This document shows positions 33,272 through 35,215 of a DNA stretch of 35,215 bases, piece by piece. The translations under genes were made by a program, and so were the position numbers. Source of the stretch: Clostridia bacterium (lineage in GTDB: Bacteria; Bacillota; Clostridia; Peptostreptococcales; Acidaminobacteraceae). The notes under the pieces were generated by a model, which was given only the letters and a program-made list of their open reading frames with translations, was not told where the DNA came from and did no database searches. The DNA lies in contig JAFGTX010000088.1 of NCBI GenBank assembly GCA_016938815.1, positions 1-35,215 of the forward strand, given 5' to 3'. The first letter of the stretch is position 1, and every line of letters starts with the position of its first letter.

Positions 33272-33407
33272 TTTACCTCATCCCCTTTATTAATGATAGT
33301 ATCCTATAATGCATATTTCATGCCAATTTGCCACTTTAAATAGCAACATCCCTTTTGAGGCGTATGCAGGCATGTAGAGATAAAATCCACCATAATCATT
33401 AAAAACA

Positions 33408-33423
33408 TTGTCAACTTTGACAA
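33408..33423. promoter_or_regulatory. Palindromic operator candidate upstream of the SDR gene
   Basis: TTGTCAA (33408-33414) and TTGACAA (33417-33423) form a perfect 7-2-7 inverted repeat between the lipoprotein stop codon and the SDR gene. On minus the right half reads TTGACA, a perfect -35 hexamer, although I find no good -10 at 16-18 bp. Confidence 0.5.
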
Positions 33424-33445
33424 ATCAACCCTGAATAATGACAAT

Positions 33446-34375
33446 TTAATACTCGGTAAAATCCAGATTTTTGAGCGTATCGCGCACATATGTCAGCGCA
33501 TCACCATCTACTTTATTATTTTTGCTCCTAATCACATCCAAATAGCCTGTCAAAACAGATGCCGTCACTGTATCTGCATTATGGATAATTACCTTATTAT
33601 AGCTTTGTAGCACATCATTTCTGATTAAATTACTGTTCCTGTAGTAAATCGGTGTGTCTGGCAAACCAGTCAATAAGGCATTGAGATACCATTTGTAAAG
33701 TTCAAAAACTTCATTGTAACGAATTGAATCTTCATAATTCACCAAATACTCTTCTGCGCTGAGTACTCTGAAGGACAATTCTTCCCATGAAATTGTCAAG
33801 CCACCATCAGCCGACAATATTTCAGACGATTCCCGCGACAGTATTTCGACATAAGCTCTAATGCTTTCCGACACATAAGGCACATAACTCTGCAACAGGT
33901 TATAGTCAGGATAAAGCGTTATCATGCCTTCATGATAATTCAGCAAAAATCCGTCTTGCTTGACCACCTCTAAAAAAGACATGATCTCATCAGAATAATC
34001 TCGACTGAGCTTATCCAAATTATAGGATTTATCGTACGCATCCAGCAGTGCATTTTGATAAACCGTATTAAAGATAAGATCGGTATAACCATCCAAAACG
34101 TCACGCTGTTGATCCACAAACATGGTCAGCATAATATCTGCATCGAGTTCACTCGCTGTAGACATGTACTTATCGAGAAATACTTTGGCCTCATATGGCG
34201 TACCTTCCGTAACTACTTTATTGAAAGCATTCAATAAATTGGGTGGTCGCGCCGATTCAACATTGCTGGTGGTTATTTGTTCTGCAGAAACCACTGCTTC
34301 TTCTTCATTCGGTGTCGTTTGCTGACATCCTGCCAACAAGGCCACCGCCAACATCATTAAAATTATCTTCTTCAT
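33446..34375 (-). CDS. Predicted lipoprotein of unknown function
   Basis: A 309-residue protein with a lipoprotein signal peptide: MKKIILMMLAVALLAGC, lipidated Cys17. The Cys is followed by a short Thr/Glu-rich linker. The rest is rich in Leu, Tyr, Asp, Glu and Ser, looks mostly helical, and has no Cys, membrane helix or catalytic motif that I recognise. It is expected outside the cell, anchored to the membrane. The gene follows idi by 14 bp on the same strand and is probably cotranscribed with the EamA transporter and idi genes. I cannot assign a role. Confidence 0.75.
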   Translation of the reverse strand: MKKIILMMLAVALLAGCQQTTPNEEEAVVSAEQITTSNVESARPPNLLNAFNKVVTEGTPYEAKVFLDKYMSTASELDADIMLTMFVDQQRDVLDGYTDLIFNTVYQNALLDAYDKSYNLDKLSRDYSDEIMSFLEVVKQDGFLLNYHEGMITLYPDYNLLQSYVPYVSESIRAYVEILSRESSEILSADGGLTISWEELSFRVLSAEEYLVNYEDSIRYNEVFELYKWYLNALLTGLPDTPIYYRNSNLIRNDVLQSYNKVIIHNADTVTASVLTGYLDVIRSKNNKVDGDALTYVRDTLKNLDFTEY

Positions 34376-34389
34376 TTTTTCTACCTACA

Positions 34390-34911
34390 CTATATAAATT
34401 TATTTCTCTTATTTTCAGTCATTAAAATTTTAAACCACTCTGTATAATGGTGAGGAAGTGCTTGCATATCCGCGTACAACTGTTCAAGGCTGACCCACTT
34501 GATTGCCTCAACCTCATCCTTATTAAAGGCTATGTTCCCATTATAAGTGCCTAGGAAAACTCGGTCAAATTCATGTTCCGTAAGTCCATTATCAAAGCGC
34601 GCCTTGTAGATAAAATGATGCACTTCCAAAAGCGATACGGTAAAACCCAGTTCCGCCATCAACCTTTCCTCAGCGCCACTTCTATACGACTCATTTAGCT
34701 GCGGATGGCTACAGCATGCATTGGTCCATAGTCCTGGAGAATGATACTTGGATAAAGCCCTTTGCTGCAGAAGCATCTCCCCGTTTTCATTGAGAATTAT
34801 AATTGAAAACGCTCTGTGCAAAGCCCCTTTATAATGAGCTTCCATTTTTTCCATTTCTCCTAGTACAACATCCTTTTCATCTACTACCACCACTTTATCA
34901 CGCTTGATCAT
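34390..34911 (-). CDS. idi: Isopentenyl-diphosphate delta-isomerase, type 1 (Nudix)
   Basis: It interconverts isopentenyl diphosphate and dimethylallyl diphosphate for isoprenoid synthesis. The 173-residue protein shows HRAFSI, then KYHSPGLWTNACCSHP with catalytic Cys67, the Nudix-like GAEERLMAELGF, and LTEHEFDRVF with the catalytic Glu region (112-114). These are the signatures of the metal-dependent type 1 enzyme; the length is normal. The start overlaps the end of the upstream EamA gene by 14 nt, with AAAGGATG upstream, indicating coupling. Bacillota more often use the unrelated flavin-dependent type 2 enzyme, so a type 1 copy is slightly unusual. Confidence 0.93.
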   Translation of the reverse strand: MIKRDKVVVVDEKDVVLGEMEKMEAHYKGALHRAFSIIILNENGEMLLQQRALSKYHSPGLWTNACCSHPQLNESYRSGAEERLMAELGFTVSLLEVHHFIYKARFDNGLTEHEFDRVFLGTYNGNIAFNKDEVEAIKWVSLEQLYADMQALPHHYTEWFKILMTENKRNKFI

Positions 34912-35215
34912 ACTTCACATCCTTTTTATTGATAAACAACTTAGAAAAATCCAATTCCGCAATGAGCATACCACTTAATATCAGTGCAGCACCCACTAAG
35001 CCCCGTCCACCCAAAACCTCATGCGCCCATATAAATGCAAAAAATGCCGCAAATACAGGCTCTGCTGAATAAATTAAAGCGGTATGTGTTGGACTCGTAT
35101 AACGCTGCGCCACACTTTGAACGATAAAAGCAATGGAGGTACACGCAATCGCCAAGAAAACAATGTTCATCCATATCGCCGTCGTCGTTGGCAGATGCAC
35201 TTCTTCAAAAGCAAA
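34898..35215 (-). CDS. EamA/DMT family transporter, C-terminal part (cut by the window edge)
   Basis: The reading frame stays open to the last base of the window, so only the last 105 residues are visible and the start lies outside. They contain three to four hydrophobic helices and the typical EamA C-terminal motif SPTHTALIYSAEPVFAAFFA, followed by GGRGLVGAALILSGMLIAEL. Members export amino acids or other metabolites; the substrate is not predictable. The gene overlaps idi by 14 nt, so the two belong to one transcript. Confidence 0.85.
   Translation of the reverse strand, partial: FAFEEVHLPTTTAIWMNIVFLAIACTSIAFIVQSVAQRYTSPTHTALIYSAEPVFAAFFAFIWAHEVLGGRGLVGAALILSGMLIAELDFSKLFINKKDVKYDQA

Noticed and set aside
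1-35215. CRISPR arrays, insertion sequences, prophage or toxin-antitoxin genes
   Set aside because: No regularly spaced repeats, transposase, integrase or recognisable toxin-antitoxin pair was seen on either strand.

Overview
The window looks like chromosomal DNA of a low-to-moderate GC Gram-positive bacterium of the Bacillota, most likely a motile member of the Clostridia. The basis is strong AGGAGG ribosome sites, frequent TTG/GTG starts, lipoprotein signal peptides, a chemoreceptor, and protein families typical of that group (DegV, UPF0735 ACT protein, ECF S component, BMP-type nucleoside transporter, YdjG/YdjI-like proteins). No rRNA, intact tRNA, CRISPR array, insertion sequence or prophage gene was seen; the window is core and housekeeping DNA rather than a genomic island.

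Layout. 1-305 holds no credible gene apart from a terminator. 306-4967 (minus) is a type IIA topoisomerase operon (ParE-like, ParC-like, small membrane protein). 5097-9060 (plus) is an aspartate-family amino acid operon: ACT regulator-like protein, homoserine dehydrogenase, homoserine kinase, aspartate kinase; threonine synthase is absent. 9035-18178 (minus) is the phosphate locus in the order phoB-phoR / pstS / chemoreceptor / pstC-pstA-pstB-phoU, with terminators after phoR, pstS and phoU. Divergent from phoB, on plus, are a NhaC-family antiporter and a SplB-related radical SAM protein (18252-20825). 20841-22706 (minus) is an ECF S component, a DUF1893 protein and DegV. 22759-27597 (minus) is a complete BMP/YufOPQ-type ABC importer operon. 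Then come, all on minus, a PHP-family histidinol-phosphatase-like protein, a single-stranded DNA-binding protein, a three-gene YdjG/YdjI-like membrane and zinc-ribbon operon, a short-chain dehydrogenase, and an EamA-idi-lipoprotein group that runs off the right edge.

How it works together. The best result of the hunt is regulatory. Promoters of pstS, pstC, phoB and the antiporter share one architecture: TTAACA-like hexamers repeated every 11 bp, with the last hexamer starting exactly 15 bp before a -10 box. Between phoB and the antiporter six hexamer positions lie on one unbroken 11-bp lattice, with -10 boxes placed symmetrically at both ends. This predicts that PhoB controls itself, the transporter, and (unexpectedly) the antiporter/radical SAM pair. 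A chemoreceptor gene inside the pst cluster, with weaker boxes of its own, suggests a link between phosphate limitation and chemotaxis.

Limits: functions rest on motif recognition by eye; promoters and operators are sequence inferences; no similarity or covariance searches could be run.
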